Part shown: in pieces, positions 46,014 through 57,854 of the stretch
Layout of the letters: each line of letters begins with the position of its first letter
Position numbering within the stretch: position 1 is the first letter of the stretch
Source: Linnemannia elongata
Lineage: Eukaryota; Mortierellomycota; Mortierellomycetes; Mortierellales; Mortierellaceae
Assembly: GCA_036320915.1 (NCBI GenBank)
Contig: JAXBDG010000014.1
Location: 1,178,001-1,242,000, forward strand
Direction of reading: 5' to 3'
DNA: 64,000 nucleotides
Made by a program: the position numbers and the translations under genes
Notes under the pieces: generated by a model
Databases searched by the model: none
What the model saw: the letters and a program-made list of their open reading frames with translations, nothing else
What the model was told of the DNA's origin: nothing

Positions 46014-48439
46014 CTAGATAAACTTCTTGTCACTCATCTCAATGCGCTTCTTGTACCAGGAATACGCCGCCGCCGCTGCCGCCTGGAGAAGGATCAAAAA
46101 CACAACATAGGTCACCCATGACCTAGAGTCCGAAAGTCGTTCCTGTGTCACCCTATGCTGCGTCGATTGACGCACCTATTCACAGAATACAAAACGATAA
46201 CATTAGGCAATTGATATCGTACCAATATCATTATGAAACAAAGGTGACGAGCAAAGAACAAAAGACTTACATCCATGTGATCCATCTTGTTATTGAGATT
46301 CTTCAGCTCCTCGCGCAAGACCTTGGTCACCTCAGGCGAGTTTTGCTGCCCAGACTGGGTCTTGATGTGACTGACCAGGCCCTCCACAACGCTCTCCATC
46401 GCTTGCAACGAGGCCGCCATGGTGCTGATCTTTTGGTACATCTCTTCCAGACTCTGGGCCGTCGTCTCTGCAGGCTGTACTGGTGCCCCCAATGACTCGA
46501 GCTTTTTGTGAATAATGCTCAATGACTCTACAATCCTGTGCTGCGTATCTCCAATCGTTGCCGCCAATTGTACCTATTTGTCAAGTATGTAGAAATATTG
46601 TTCAATTTAATACATGTCACGAAAACAATCGCAATTTGCTCAGCTTGAAACAAGCGGTGAGTGCTCGATGGAAAAACTTACGGCAGAGAGAGTTGTGGGG
46701 CCATCGGTCCATTCCTTGAGCTTTTGTTCCTGCTCCGCCACAATCTTTTGGACCTCCTCGAATGTAGCTTTATCCTGTTCATCGACCTTGGCCTCCTGTC
46801 CCTTCTTGAGCATCTCAGCCTCGTGGGGTCTCAAGTGTTCCTATGAAGGTGGGATGAAAAACCGCGTATTAGCCAAAAAAAAAAAAAAAAAGAAACTTTG
46901 GATCCAACCTACTATGCACAGACGCCAGCTATTCCTTCTCACTTACACCTTTCCTTGGAGGAGGGTTGACCTCGAACACCTCGAATGAATACAAGTCGTG
47001 GTCATCGGGCATACCAGTCTCTGACGACATTGCCTATTTTCAATGCATAAAGACTTTAGGTCAGCAACATATTGTAAGGCATCAATAGCTTTCGTAGTAC
47101 CCCGCAATGACACATCGTGATCACTTACAGAGAAACCAAAGTGGTATCCAGTGGGGAGATCAACGTTCTTTTGCTCAAAGCACGAGACCAACTTTTTGCC
47201 CTTGTTGAGGGTATCGACCGAGACCTTCAGCGTCTTGTCAATGTACGAGACCCGGATGACGACGGGAACAGGCGAGTTCTTGTAATCCCGAAGACAGCCC
47301 ATGCTGGTGGCAGGAGGATTCGTGGGGAACTCCTTTGTCCCATCGTTTGTGATGCCATAGATAACTGGGTGTGTTCTCTATTGTGATTTCCGTCAATTGC
47401 ACGCGCATTAAAGTATCGTTAGATACGCATTCGGGTGGTTTGCATATGTGCTTTTTTGTTTGTTTGTTTGTTCGTGTTCACGCGAAAGCTGAAAGTGGCG
47501 TCAAGAAAGTTCAACATCAAATTGAGCTGGCATGATTTGGTTGGACCCGAGGGGCGGATGCATAACATTAACAAGAGTAACATGACTGACGAACTATTCC
47601 CCTGGGACCGGGGGAGGCCAAGAAGACGACACAAAAGATACACCCGTTTCTCTTGTGGTATAACCAACAATGCTACATCCTCTTTGATTGCTGCTTTCCC
47701 GTATGAATTCCAGTGTTTCCTTGAGTGTGTGTGTACGTGCACAAGGTGGTATGTGAGAACCACAGAAGAGAAGTCAAGTGTGTGCAAGTACCTGATTGGC
47801 TGGATCTGCAGAATCCATAAAGACGCCCAGTCCCTTCCATTTGTCTTTGTTTCCAAACACAGGTCCATCGGCGGCCCGCTCCTCAGTGTACCAAAAGGCA
47901 AGACCTCGACCGCCTCCCAAACCACCCTGTCCCATAGCCTTGAACGCAAAGTCAACTTCCCAGTCCTTGTACTCGTTAGCTGTCAACCTCCACATTGATC
48001 CTCGAAGACGAGGTACCGATGGCGCCAACCTAACAAAGTCCAACGCCACAAACGCATCTGTTGTTCATAGGGAAGGGAGTTCGTAAGACGTGAAATAGGT
48101 CTCGTTAGCAAAAACAAGAAGCCCTTTGAACCGTTCGTGTGTATAAAAGTCGTTGGCTAGAATCTCCTCCCCCTTTTTTTCCTATTCACGCTAGCTCCCG
48201 TAAGAAGACAATTAAAACGCGGGCTATAGGAGAAAAGAAGACATACTTCCGTGGGCTTTCCAGAAAGGCACCTCGTTATTGTACGTAAAGGGCTTCTTCA
48301 ACGACTGCTTGTAGTCAAAACGACGCCCCATGGCAGGGAGGACAAAATCGTCAGGGTTGGCTTTAGGAGGGGCCTCCCTACCCCAGGCCATTGCTGTGGA
48401 GAGGAAAAGGATGGGTGCCAAGAGGATGGTTGACTTCAT
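46014..48439 (-). CDS. L-type lectin cargo receptor (ERGIC-53/Emp47-like)
   Basis: Seven exons: 48439-48247, 48057-47792, 47377-47129, 47033-46947, 46840-46682, 46573-46271 and 46175-46014 (472 aa). Order: signal peptide (1 to about 19), L-type lectin domain (about 40-265; 'GNAFV' across the first splice, 'RLAPSVPRLRGSMW', 'GRGLAFWYTEE', 'GLGVFMDSAD'), a Glu/Lys-rich coiled coil (about 270-418), one membrane span (about 439-460, with six consecutive Ala), and a short cytosolic tail ending KKFI. The KKxx signal binds COPI for return to the ER. ERGIC-53/Emp46/47 proteins carry glycoproteins from ER to Golgi. Length is near that of ERGIC-53. All introns are GT-AG and keep frame, and the motifs join correctly across each junction. 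Confidence 0.92.
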
Positions 48440-51400
48440 TCTTTAGTGAGTGCAAGAAGACAAGGAGGGAATGCAGAATGAGTGATGTTGGGGTGTGGTT
48501 GCAGAGGAAAGAGCTGAATGAGTATGAGACAGAGACTGAAAGAGAAAGGGTGGACGACACCAAAGTATGGGAGGGGGTGGGGTTGGTTGCGAGTCGGGCA
48601 CCAGGGGGGAGACAAGGAGTGGAAGAGGGGTGACAAGGAAGAAGGAAAGAAGTGAGCGAGGCGCGAGCAAAAAGGAGGAGGAAAAGCGAAGGAGGGAGCT
48701 AAGAAAAAAAAAATGTCAGCGTGCACCATGGAATGGGAAAAAGAAAGTGAGCAAAAAAAGATGTTTGTGGAGAAAGTGATAAGCAGGGATTGGATGGAGC
48801 AGGGGATGAGGTATGGGCGAATAAGGAAGATGTGGTGAGTGTTCAATTGGGCCGCGCTCTCGATGTGCACATCCGTGCAAAGGTAGAGCGTCCCTTCGCG
48901 TGCCATAAAAGATGAATTATGCACTGATCTTCACTCACTCGCGTCCAACAATCTGTTCGGGTCTTATCACCCACTCATCGATCGATCAGTTATCGCGTCT
49001 AAAAGAAATGGTGTGTCGACCATTGATGGATCACTGACCAACCTCAACTTGGTGGCAAACATTCTAGCAGCATTGCGGCTTGCCTTCTTCTCTTAGCCTT
49101 ACACAAGGGCAAGGACATGGCGAATTATGTCGCGTCTAAATCGAACAAAACTTCAAGGCAAGTGTGTCTCCTTTGTTTTGTCCTTTTTTTACTCCCTAAT
49201 ATGTTCTCCTACGAGAAAGCATGAAGCATTGGAAGCGTATCAGACAATGCAAATAACAAGTTGCATATGTAATCTAATGCACTCTGCCCGGTAAATAACA
49301 AATCATGTTCTATTTGTCTCCATCTTCTGTCAGGTCTTTTAGCCTCCTTCTAAAGAAAAAAAGGAGTTCTGTCCCCCCGTTCTTATCCTGTTTGTTCACC
49401 CTCCTCTCCCTGTGATTGCCATCCTTGCTCCCATCATCTCCATGGTAACCCTTATTGCTGAAAGACATTGTGAGCGTAGTAATACTCATATCGAAGAGAA
49501 ACAAACACGAATAAACGACGGTTGGAGGGAAGACGAGTTCCTATTGTTGCATCTCCTTACACGCGGGAACTCCTTTTTTCTTTATCACATTGCTTGCATC
49601 TCTTTTTCTTCTTACTCCCTCCCCATTTCATCCCATCCTTCTTCGTCAATGCTCATTGTTTATTTTTGTAGGCCTTTTCGCTCGTTTGATAGCTTGCGAC
49701 CACATCGGATATTTTGTGGGTAAACAGAAAAAACGGATCCTTTCCAACCATCAGGCCTTCCAGCCACTTAATACTTTCAGCTCTCCTTCGCTGCTTGAAT
49801 CGCGATCTTCCCACTCCTCAATGCATCAACCGCCTTGCATTTAATGTGAGAGGGCGCGCTATACATGCACATGCACACTTCTTTTTCACACCTGACCCCG
49901 ACCGTATCAACCGCGGCAAACGCTCAAAGCATATACTCTCCTCTTCTCTCTGATTGCTGTTTGATATAAATCTTCCTTGCTTTCCTTTCCATCCATCTCA
50001 AGCAAAAGGATGGGAGACGGTTGCTAATATTAGGAACCACGCCTCGGCTAACCGTTGCAGTGTGCCTAATTTTATCCTACCCACAAGATTCAAAAATGCC
50101 GGTCTAGCTGCCTCTCTATTTTGTCGTCCTGTGTCTGTGTGATGCTGCTCATTATTTTCAAACACTTTGTCGGTCCCTTGGCACTATTTTTTCCTTTGTT
50201 CAATTGGTTCAGAATAACTACCGTCTTTCTTGCTTACTCTAGACATGTTGATGACAGGAGTATTTTCTTACCATTGAGATGTCGGCATATGTTTGTTTGT
50301 CCCCTCCTTCTGAATGAAACTGGACCTTTATGGCGGTGTTCGGTGGGGAGGAGTAGAGAGTAAAGTCGTGATATGTGATCAGGGACGCAACAAGAAAGAT
50401 AGGAGTCTGAAGGGAATAGATGACAAGAAAAAGAAGCATGGTGGGTGGTGTGTATCTACCTCCTCCTTCTTCCTTTCGTCTTTCTATCTCCCTAGGTCTG
50501 CGCAATAATCCCACAGCAAGATCAAGACCTGAAAGTCAATAGGTGCCCGACTTGTTGGGATGGACTTTTTCACTCCTCGCTTTTGCAATGCTTGCTCGCT
50601 CTTTCAGTGTCAAAGGTAGAGCCCTTTCTTTGATTTCGCCTTTGGAAGAACTAAGGAGACGCGCTGATCCTTATTTTACGTTTTTAGAAGAACAATAACT
50701 AAAACTGAAGACAATGAAGAAGGAGGAAGGAAGAAGGAGGGAAGGAGGTATTGAGAGAGAGTATGAGTTAGTACGAGAAGATGAGTGCAGCCTGGGTTTG
50801 TGTTGAGCGTTTATCAATAAAGCAAAAACGTACGCCAAATTGAGCTATCTGGTAGCCATGGTGGATGCACACGGTCTCACACTTAGGTCAAGTGCGACGG
50901 AAATGAGTGTGCAGGAGTGAAAATATACCTGAGATAAAAAAGAGAGAATGAGAGGACATCGAAGAATGCCTCAGAGACGTGCTACTGATTCACCTTGGTG
51001 CGGTGATGGGTGGTGGTCATTTGCTCTATCCCCGCTTGTTACTTCCATTGGTTTTGCATGATTCTCTTCCTCGTTGATGGCGGGCGCTCTTGTTCAAAGT
51101 GAGAAAAGAAAGGCCGACCCTCTTCATGGTCCCATGTCCATCGTCATATGGATGGAGAAATTGAGACCAATTGGACTCTATCTCTTGGAGCAGCAGACCG
51201 ATCAGGATCTGACAGAAGGTACTTTGTGCCATGGGGTCGATGCTGACTGTCTGGATGAGCATTTAGAAGGAACAGCTGGAGAAGTAAATGGTCAATCGCC
51301 CTGGAGACATAGCACGGGGTAAGATCACATTTTAACCATGTCCCATCCATATACCTGTGGCAAAGCCTGTTATCCTTACAAACATATAAAAGGACAGTTC

Positions 51401-51976
51401 GTCTTTCATTTCTCCTCCTTCTTCACTTCTCTTTCTCTCTTTGTTCTCGTGCTCGATATCATCCATTCATTAGTCCCTCTGTCATTCCTTTTCTCCCCCT
51501 CTCCTCTTCTTCTCGCCTATCAACTGTCACCTTTCCTTCTCTCGCATCCCTTTTACTTCTCTTACCATTGTCATTCGTTTTTGTCACCCAGTCACTCACC
51601 AGACCACTCTTTTCGTTACCCGTCCTCTGCACCTCAGATACGCCACTGCATCCATCATCCCATTACTTTCCTCTCTCTGACCCTCTGAACATCATCCATC
51701 CATCCTCGTTCCATTCTCCCTCTTTCCTCGTCCTCTCTTTTCTTTTTCTTTTCCTTCTTCCCGTCGCCGTCTCTCTCTTTTTTCCTTCCTTTCTTTCCTT
51801 CTTTTCTCGCCACTTGCATCCGAAACACTCTCATTTTCCTTTCTCCCTACCCTCTCACCCAATTCTTATTTCTCACAGTTGGCCTGAGCGCAAAAAGACA
51901 AACAGGCACAGACAGACACAACAAGACAGCCATTTTTTTTTCGCACGACGACATCCAACTCACTACACAATCCAAC
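48440..51976. other. Long intergenic region
   Basis: 3.5 kb lying between divergent genes. The left end is the leader of the lectin gene. A strongly CT-rich leader (about 51400-51870) precedes the gene at 51977. The middle has only short open stretches, such as 51074-51322, without recognisable features. Confidence 0.45.
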
Positions 51977-53131
51977 ATGGCACACAACAACACCTTGACG
52001 ATTACAACAGATATGGATCTGGATGACTCGATGCCACTGATGTCGCCCAACATGCCCCTCCACACCATCCCCGAGTTCCCCGACGAGGATGAGTATGAAG
52101 ATATCTCTCAGGAATCGACTTCATCACAACAGCAATTCGAATCAACAGTGTCGCTGCAAGAGAGGAGGAATATCCTGATCACTAGGAGCGGGGCCGATGA
52201 TGATGATGAGAGAGATATCAAAATTAACGAGCGGTGCCTTGAAGACGAGACCCAGAGCAGGTCGTGGACATACGGCGACAATATCGAATCACCAGCATCA
52301 TTATCACCGTCATCAGCAGCAGCAACAACCACAGGAGAAGCAGCGACGAAGGCCGGAGGTCGCTCGAACCGACTGTCAATCAACCTCTCCTTCCTCTCCC
52401 CTTCATCCCCTTCACCCGCCTCCTGCTCGTCCTTTACGTCCTTCTCATCCGCATCATCATCCTCGCCCCCTTCGGCATGCTACTCCTCCTCGTCATCAGC
52501 CATGTCATCTCCCGGCGGCGCGATCTCGCCCATCCTGAACCCCTTCCAGTGGACCTCGGACATGCGCCAATACATCATGACCGACATTGGACCCCAGCCC
52601 TCGAACAGTCAAGTCCCCGCCTTAAGAAGCCATCTCCACCTTGTCCGTCAGCGCTCATATTCCAAGATTGGAGGCACGGGTTTCGGAGGCGCCGGAATTG
52701 GAGGTGGTCTGCACTCTCCTGGAGGAAGTGGGTATGGTCATGGTGCGATGTCGCCATTGTCGCCGTCTTCGAGTATGGCCAAGGGGTTTGGGATGTCAAT
52801 GTCCGGGATGCCGATGCCTATCTCACCGACGACGATGATGATGACTTCGCGGAAGGCGACCAGTCTACAGACTCAGGCGTTGGTTGGTCAGTACGGAAAT
52901 GGCAATTTGATGATGATGAACGGTTCTGGAGCAAATAATGGAGGCAGTAATGGGTCATCTCCCTACTACGGAGGAGGAGGACGACGACGGAGTGATGTGT
53001 CATTGTATCAGCAGCGGAGGGGGAGCAATAGTATGGCCGATCTGTCATCGACAACGACGACTCTTCCTCAAGACAAGGTGTTTGAGCGAGAACTCATGTT
53101 GCACCATCCAGGTGCCTGGAGTGGGCAATAG
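51977..53131 (+). CDS. Hypothetical low-complexity protein
   Basis: Single-exon ORF of 384 aa that I do not recognise. The start (CAACATGG) follows a 450-base CT-rich leader like those of other genes here. The N-terminus is acidic ('IPEFPDEDEYEDI'), residues about 130-185 are mostly Ser with Ala/Pro, and the centre has a more ordered segment, 'LNPFQWTSDMRQYIMTDIGP' then 'LRSHLHLVRQRSYSKIG'. A Gly-rich region follows, then basic RR-S patches ('RRRSDVSLYQQRRGSNS'), which resemble basophilic kinase sites (inference). There is no signal peptide or membrane span. It is likely a disordered regulatory or adaptor protein; a coding role is supported by the long open frame and promoter context only. 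Confidence 0.65.
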   Translation: MAHNNTLTITTDMDLDDSMPLMSPNMPLHTIPEFPDEDEYEDISQESTSSQQQFESTVSLQERRNILITRSGADDDDERDIKINERCLEDETQSRSWTYGDNIESPASLSPSSAAATTTGEAATKAGGRSNRLSINLSFLSPSSPSPASCSSFTSFSSASSSSPPSACYSSSSSAMSSPGGAISPILNPFQWTSDMRQYIMTDIGPQPSNSQVPALRSHLHLVRQRSYSKIGGTGFGGAGIGGGLHSPGGSGYGHGAMSPLSPSSSMAKGFGMSMSGMPMPISPTTMMMTSRKATSLQTQALVGQYGNGNLMMMNGSGANNGGSNGSSPYYGGGGRRRSDVSLYQQRRGSNSMADLSSTTTTLPQDKVFERELMLHHPGAWSGQ

Positions 53132-54780
53132 TTTGACCGTTGTTTACTTTACCATGCACATCATTCTACTTCTCCACATAATATCCCTGCCCAATCTTTT
53201 TTTTTTCCTTCTTCCTCCTCCACAATTCTTACATAGTCTTTGTTACACACAACACAAACAACAACACACACGGGGTCGAAACGCCGCGAAAAAAAAAAAA
53301 AGAAAGAATGATGTAGGCAGCTTTTAGTTTTATTTAGTTTAACGATGAGCCAGCATGAAGAGCAGCAGCAGGAGTATTAATTTGATCTCCCATGGCTCTA
53401 TTTTTTTTTTTCTTTTTTCTCTTTCTCTTTCTTCCTCGCTTTAACACCATGTCCATTTTGTCGCCAATATGCGAAAGTAATTTTAATACATAATAAAGAT
53501 ATCCTTAGGAAGACGGAGACAGCAGCTAATTGAACCTGTTCAATGAAGAGAGAGAAATGGATACCAGAAAAAGCGCGATAGATACATACTGCAAATGAGG
53601 TCTGGGTGAGATCGTGGGAGCAAGAGACAAGAGAAGCGAGGAGAGTCTTAGGTTACATGTGTGCCAAAGAGAGTAACGTGAAGAGAAATGGAGGCAAGGC
53701 AAGTGGGTCAAACTCTGTTTGAATTGTAGGTCCGCTGAGTGTTAGGTGTGTCTGTGTCGATGGGATTGATCGAGGGTAGTGTGGGTGCTGTGAGAAGGTA
53801 GTGTGAGGACACCCTGTTTGTTTGTGCTTGTTTTGTGTGTCAGTCGATGGGCTGAGTGTGTAGAGATGTGAGCGATCGATGGAAAAGAACAAGGGGACGA
53901 AAGTCCGTTTCACAGACAGGCACATCGCAAAAAGTATTAGGACTCTTGTTTTTGTATTGCTTTCACACGCTTGCCATCTTCTTGGTTGCCTTCTTTTGCC
54001 CAACTCAGCCTTTGTTCGTCCTCTTCTCTACTTCCTTGCTGGAGTGGAAAAGAAAAGATTCTGTGAACGACGATTTGTTTCTCGCTTCGTATCATCAGTA
54101 GACGATCAGCAAAAAAGGTCGATCCTTTCCACATCCAGGCACCATCACAGATGACTTTGTCTGTTTCACTGGCTGAGGGATCAGAGATAATAATTGATCA
54201 AAGAATAAAAACGCTCGTCTTGACAGCTTGAATGGACAACTATGGTGAAGGCAACTGGCAGCAAATGTAAAATACAGATAAGAAAGGAATAAAAGTGGAG
54301 AGCAATTGACAAGCAAGGAAGTAAAAGGTTGAGGGTAGGGATGGATAGGATTGGAAGGAGAAAGCCTGCCTTTTGTCCTTTGGTTTTATTTTCCTTTCTC
54401 CATTTTCTCCTCTTTCGATCCTTCATCCCCGCCTCCATCCCCGCCTCCCCTTTCCCCTTTTGTTCTTCTCGAGGCTGAGCTGTTCGACTCATCCCCTTTT
54501 CTTTTCTTTTCTTTCCTTTTAACGACCTTTGTTCTAACTTCGTTCTTTTCCTTCCTTCCTTTACCCCTCTCTCTTGTTTCACTCACACCCCGACTTCTTT
54601 TCCACATTCGTCTTGCTTCTTGGTTCAACTCTCATTCCAACACACTTGTCCAACCTTGCACGCGTTCACGCTATCCTTCTAACCCATCATATATAACGAT
54701 AACCAGCCAACCAGCCACCAACACCACCACAACAACCATTAATACCCCCCAAAAAGACACAACAGGAGCACAGAGCAAGG
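53132..54780. other. Intergenic region
   Basis: It contains the 3' flank of the preceding gene (AATAAA near 53491) and, at about 54340-54640, a CT-rich leader for the acyltransferase gene. No gene or RNA is visible between. Confidence 0.5.
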
Positions 54781-55064
54781 ATGGTCCGCAGAAAGATACC
54801 CGGCCTGTACTCATTCGTCAAACTCCTCTGCCGAACCCTCTTCCACATCTTCTTCAGGGACTATGACGCCTTTCACTCAAACCTCATCCCTCAAGACGAA
54901 CCCATCCTCGTCATCTCCAACCACGGAAATTACCTCCTCGATGGGCTAGCTCTCCTTGCTACTTATCCGGGACAGATTTCGTTCTTGATGGCGCAACCGA
55001 ATTTTAAAACTGCCATCGGTGGGATCGCGAGGAAGATTGGCGCCATTCCTGTTCTAAGGTTCGT

Positions 55065-55102
<38 letters not shown>

Positions 55103-57854
55103 AGTTGGAGGGTTGGAGGGTTGGCTTAGCTGAGATGCAACGATAAGCGGAAAAAAGTTTTTTTTTTTTTTTTTTTTTTTTGTGTTCGCTCTTGTGAAAG
55201 AGAGGGAAAGGGAGTAGGAGGTGTTTGTTCTCAAGACTACGGTACTGGGCCCATGTGAGTGCAGACCAAGAGGACAGGTGAGGATTGTCCAGGCCCTTCG
55301 TCGCTGGTTTGTCCGTGGAGAATTGAAGGAAGAGATGTCATTTTTCTCCCCAGGGTTCACCGCCTTGACAATTTTGACATAAGCAGAAGAATGCCTGGCT
55401 GAGCTTGATATACTCAGTGCGCCAAGAATGGCGTGACTGAGACTGTGCCCACCAGGGGTGACATGGACCCCCTTTTTTGAACACACACCCACTCACTTTT
55501 CTCCCACCAGCCGGCTACTTCAACTGACACACACACAGGACGACGCCACGCGCTAACAAAACTGAACTTTGGACTTGTGTTCGATGACAAAAATAGGCCA
55601 CAGGACGCAGAAAGATTCGACGGGACAAGCGCAGTGACGATATCCCAGGACGGAAATTCGATCGAGGGACACGGCATCGGATGGCAATTGAACGAAGGCG
55701 ACACAGTCTACATCGAAACCGGCCTGTTCGAGGATGCCAACAAGGACAACCGCATCACCCAATGTTATGCCGTTGTCCAGTCCATCGTCGGCGATAACAA
55801 GGTCGTCTTCAAAGCGCCTGGTCTCAAATGGGTCCCCGCCACCCTCACCTCTGAACGGGATATCGCCTACATCAAATCGCGCAAGATTGTCCGCCATGGA
55901 TCCCTCAAAATCAGAGTCGAGCGCGGCAATACCTGGGTCGGCATCAACGATGCCCTCAAGGCTCAGGAACAGCAACAGAACGGAGGCGTAATGGCCAGCA
56001 GTGCGACGGGGACTATTGGCAAGTTTGTCCAAAAGATCTTTTCAAAATCGCCAGATCCAGCTCTGGACTCAACCGATCTGGCCCATATGGTCGAGACGGG
56101 GACATATACAGGAGCTGATATTCCAGGATCTGTCAAGGCGCCACCTAACTTCAACACTACCGAGGCAACTCCACTCCTGACGAAATCTCGGTCCATGAAC
56201 TCGACAAGACACAATCCCGTCTATGTTGCGACAAGACCCGTCGACATGAACGCAAGACTGTCCTCATTCTCGACGACACATAGTTCCAGCGTCACAGGCG
56301 ATGCTGACGAGGAGGACTACCTGCTGAATCACGGAAACAACGGCTCTGCTTTGTCGCGCGGACTAATAACTACAGGAAATGGTACGCCAATCCCCGCCAA
56401 CTATGGCTCAGGACCATCCTTTTCCAACTCGAGGGAGAACACCACCTCTGGCACTTCTGGTACCTCAGGATCGTCCAACACTACCAACAGCGCCTCGGCA
56501 TCCGCAGTCTCCCCCTCCTCCCGGCCTACTCGTTTCCCAACCCAGCCCTGCACATTCACGTTTTCTCACCCTATCGACCATTCCGTCATTTACGAGAGCG
56601 TCTGGCAGAATTTTGAAGACCGACGTACCGTCGCCGTCTTTCCCGAGGGCGTCTCCAGCGACGACTATCATCTGCTCGACTTCAAATATGGATGCACCAT
56701 CATGGTCTTGGGGTATCTTGCCCAAAATCCTTCCAAGACTCTTCGAATTATACCCTGTGGGCTTAACTTTTTCAACCGCCATCGATTCCGATCCCGATTT
56801 TATGCAGACTATGGACCCCCCATGACCGTCCCTGATCACCTTGTTGCCATGTACCGTGAAGGCGGAGAGGCAAAAAAGCAAGGTACGCTTGAATTCTGTT
56901 TTTTTTGTGATGCTTTGCTGTTATTCAATTGAAGACCAAGGAAACTTCTCTACAGCGCTTCAAATAACACGTGTTTGTATGGTTTTTTTTATATATGAAA
57001 AAATAGCATGCACGGAACTACTTCAGATGATTCATGCGGCAGTGGAAGGATTGACACTCAACGCCCCCAACTATGACGAGCTGCGTCTGTACAAGGCGAC
57101 ACGACGACTCTATAGCACAGGAAAGAAGCTGACGGTACCTCAAAAGCTGGAGCTCACTCGCCGGTTCGCCAAGGGATACGCTCAACTGTCCGTGACTCCC
57201 TCAATGGGTGCTCTGAAGCGCGACATCAATGCCTACGACAAACACTTGGCTAGCAGCGGCGTTCGGGATTGGCAACTGACAGCAGAGCCCCACATTGCGG
57301 TTGCGCTGTTGTTGACCATGCCCGCATTGTTCCTCTTGCCGGTCCTGTTCTTGCTCTCGCTCCCTGGAACGCTACTGTTCGGACCCGTCGGACTTTTGGC
57401 GACATGGGCTGCGAATCAGAAGGGTCAGCAGGCAATGCTGGCGTTCCAATCGTACCTCCCAGTATCAAGATGGCCAGGACGGGATGTGATTGCGACATGG
57501 AAGATTGTGGTGTCGTTGGCCTTGATGCCAGTCTGTTTTATCGTCTACTCTTCAATCTTGACCGCGTGGGTCAGTCACTGGGGATGGCTCAAGGAGTACT
57601 GGACGATGGGCCGGATTATTCTGTTCTGGCTGTTTTCGACGTTTGTGGTGTTCCCAACGATCGCATATGGGACGGTGTGGATCTGGGAATGGCAGATTGA
57701 TCTGAAGATGCAGGTCAGTGTGTGGTGGTGGAAGCTGTGTGGAGGAAATGCCGAGATGAAGCGGTGGCGGCAGGATCTTGTGAATCGGATCGATAGAGAG
57801 TTGGTTGAGAGGATGGGTGGGAAGAGCGCCTTTGATGTCTCTACCTATTCCTGA
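54781..57854 (+). CDS. Glycerol-3-phosphate / dihydroxyacetone-phosphate O-acyltransferase (Sct1/Gpt2-like)
   Basis: Exons 54781-55058, 55597-56882 and 57007-57854 give 803 aa. It catalyses the first acylation of glycerol-3-phosphate in phospholipid and triacylglycerol synthesis, at the ER membrane. Visible blocks: 'NHGNYLLDG' (His48; catalytic H-box), 'FLMAQPNFK' and 'GAIPVLR' (exon 1), 'VAVFPEGVSSDDYHLL' (about 436-450, substrate block) and 'IIPCGLNFFNRHRFRSRFYA' (block IV). Two or three membrane spans follow (about 616-650, 686-712, 735-755), with the Sct1-like 'WPGRDVIATWKI' between. A Ser/Thr/Asn-rich insert (about 230-400) separates the blocks. Length is slightly above the yeast enzymes (about 750). 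Intron 1 is unusually long (538 nt) with two long T runs. Confidence 0.9.

Noticed and set aside
51026..51350. Overlapping open frames near 51.0-51.35 kb as a small gene
   Set aside because: No consistent frame, family feature or splice model; left as intergenic.
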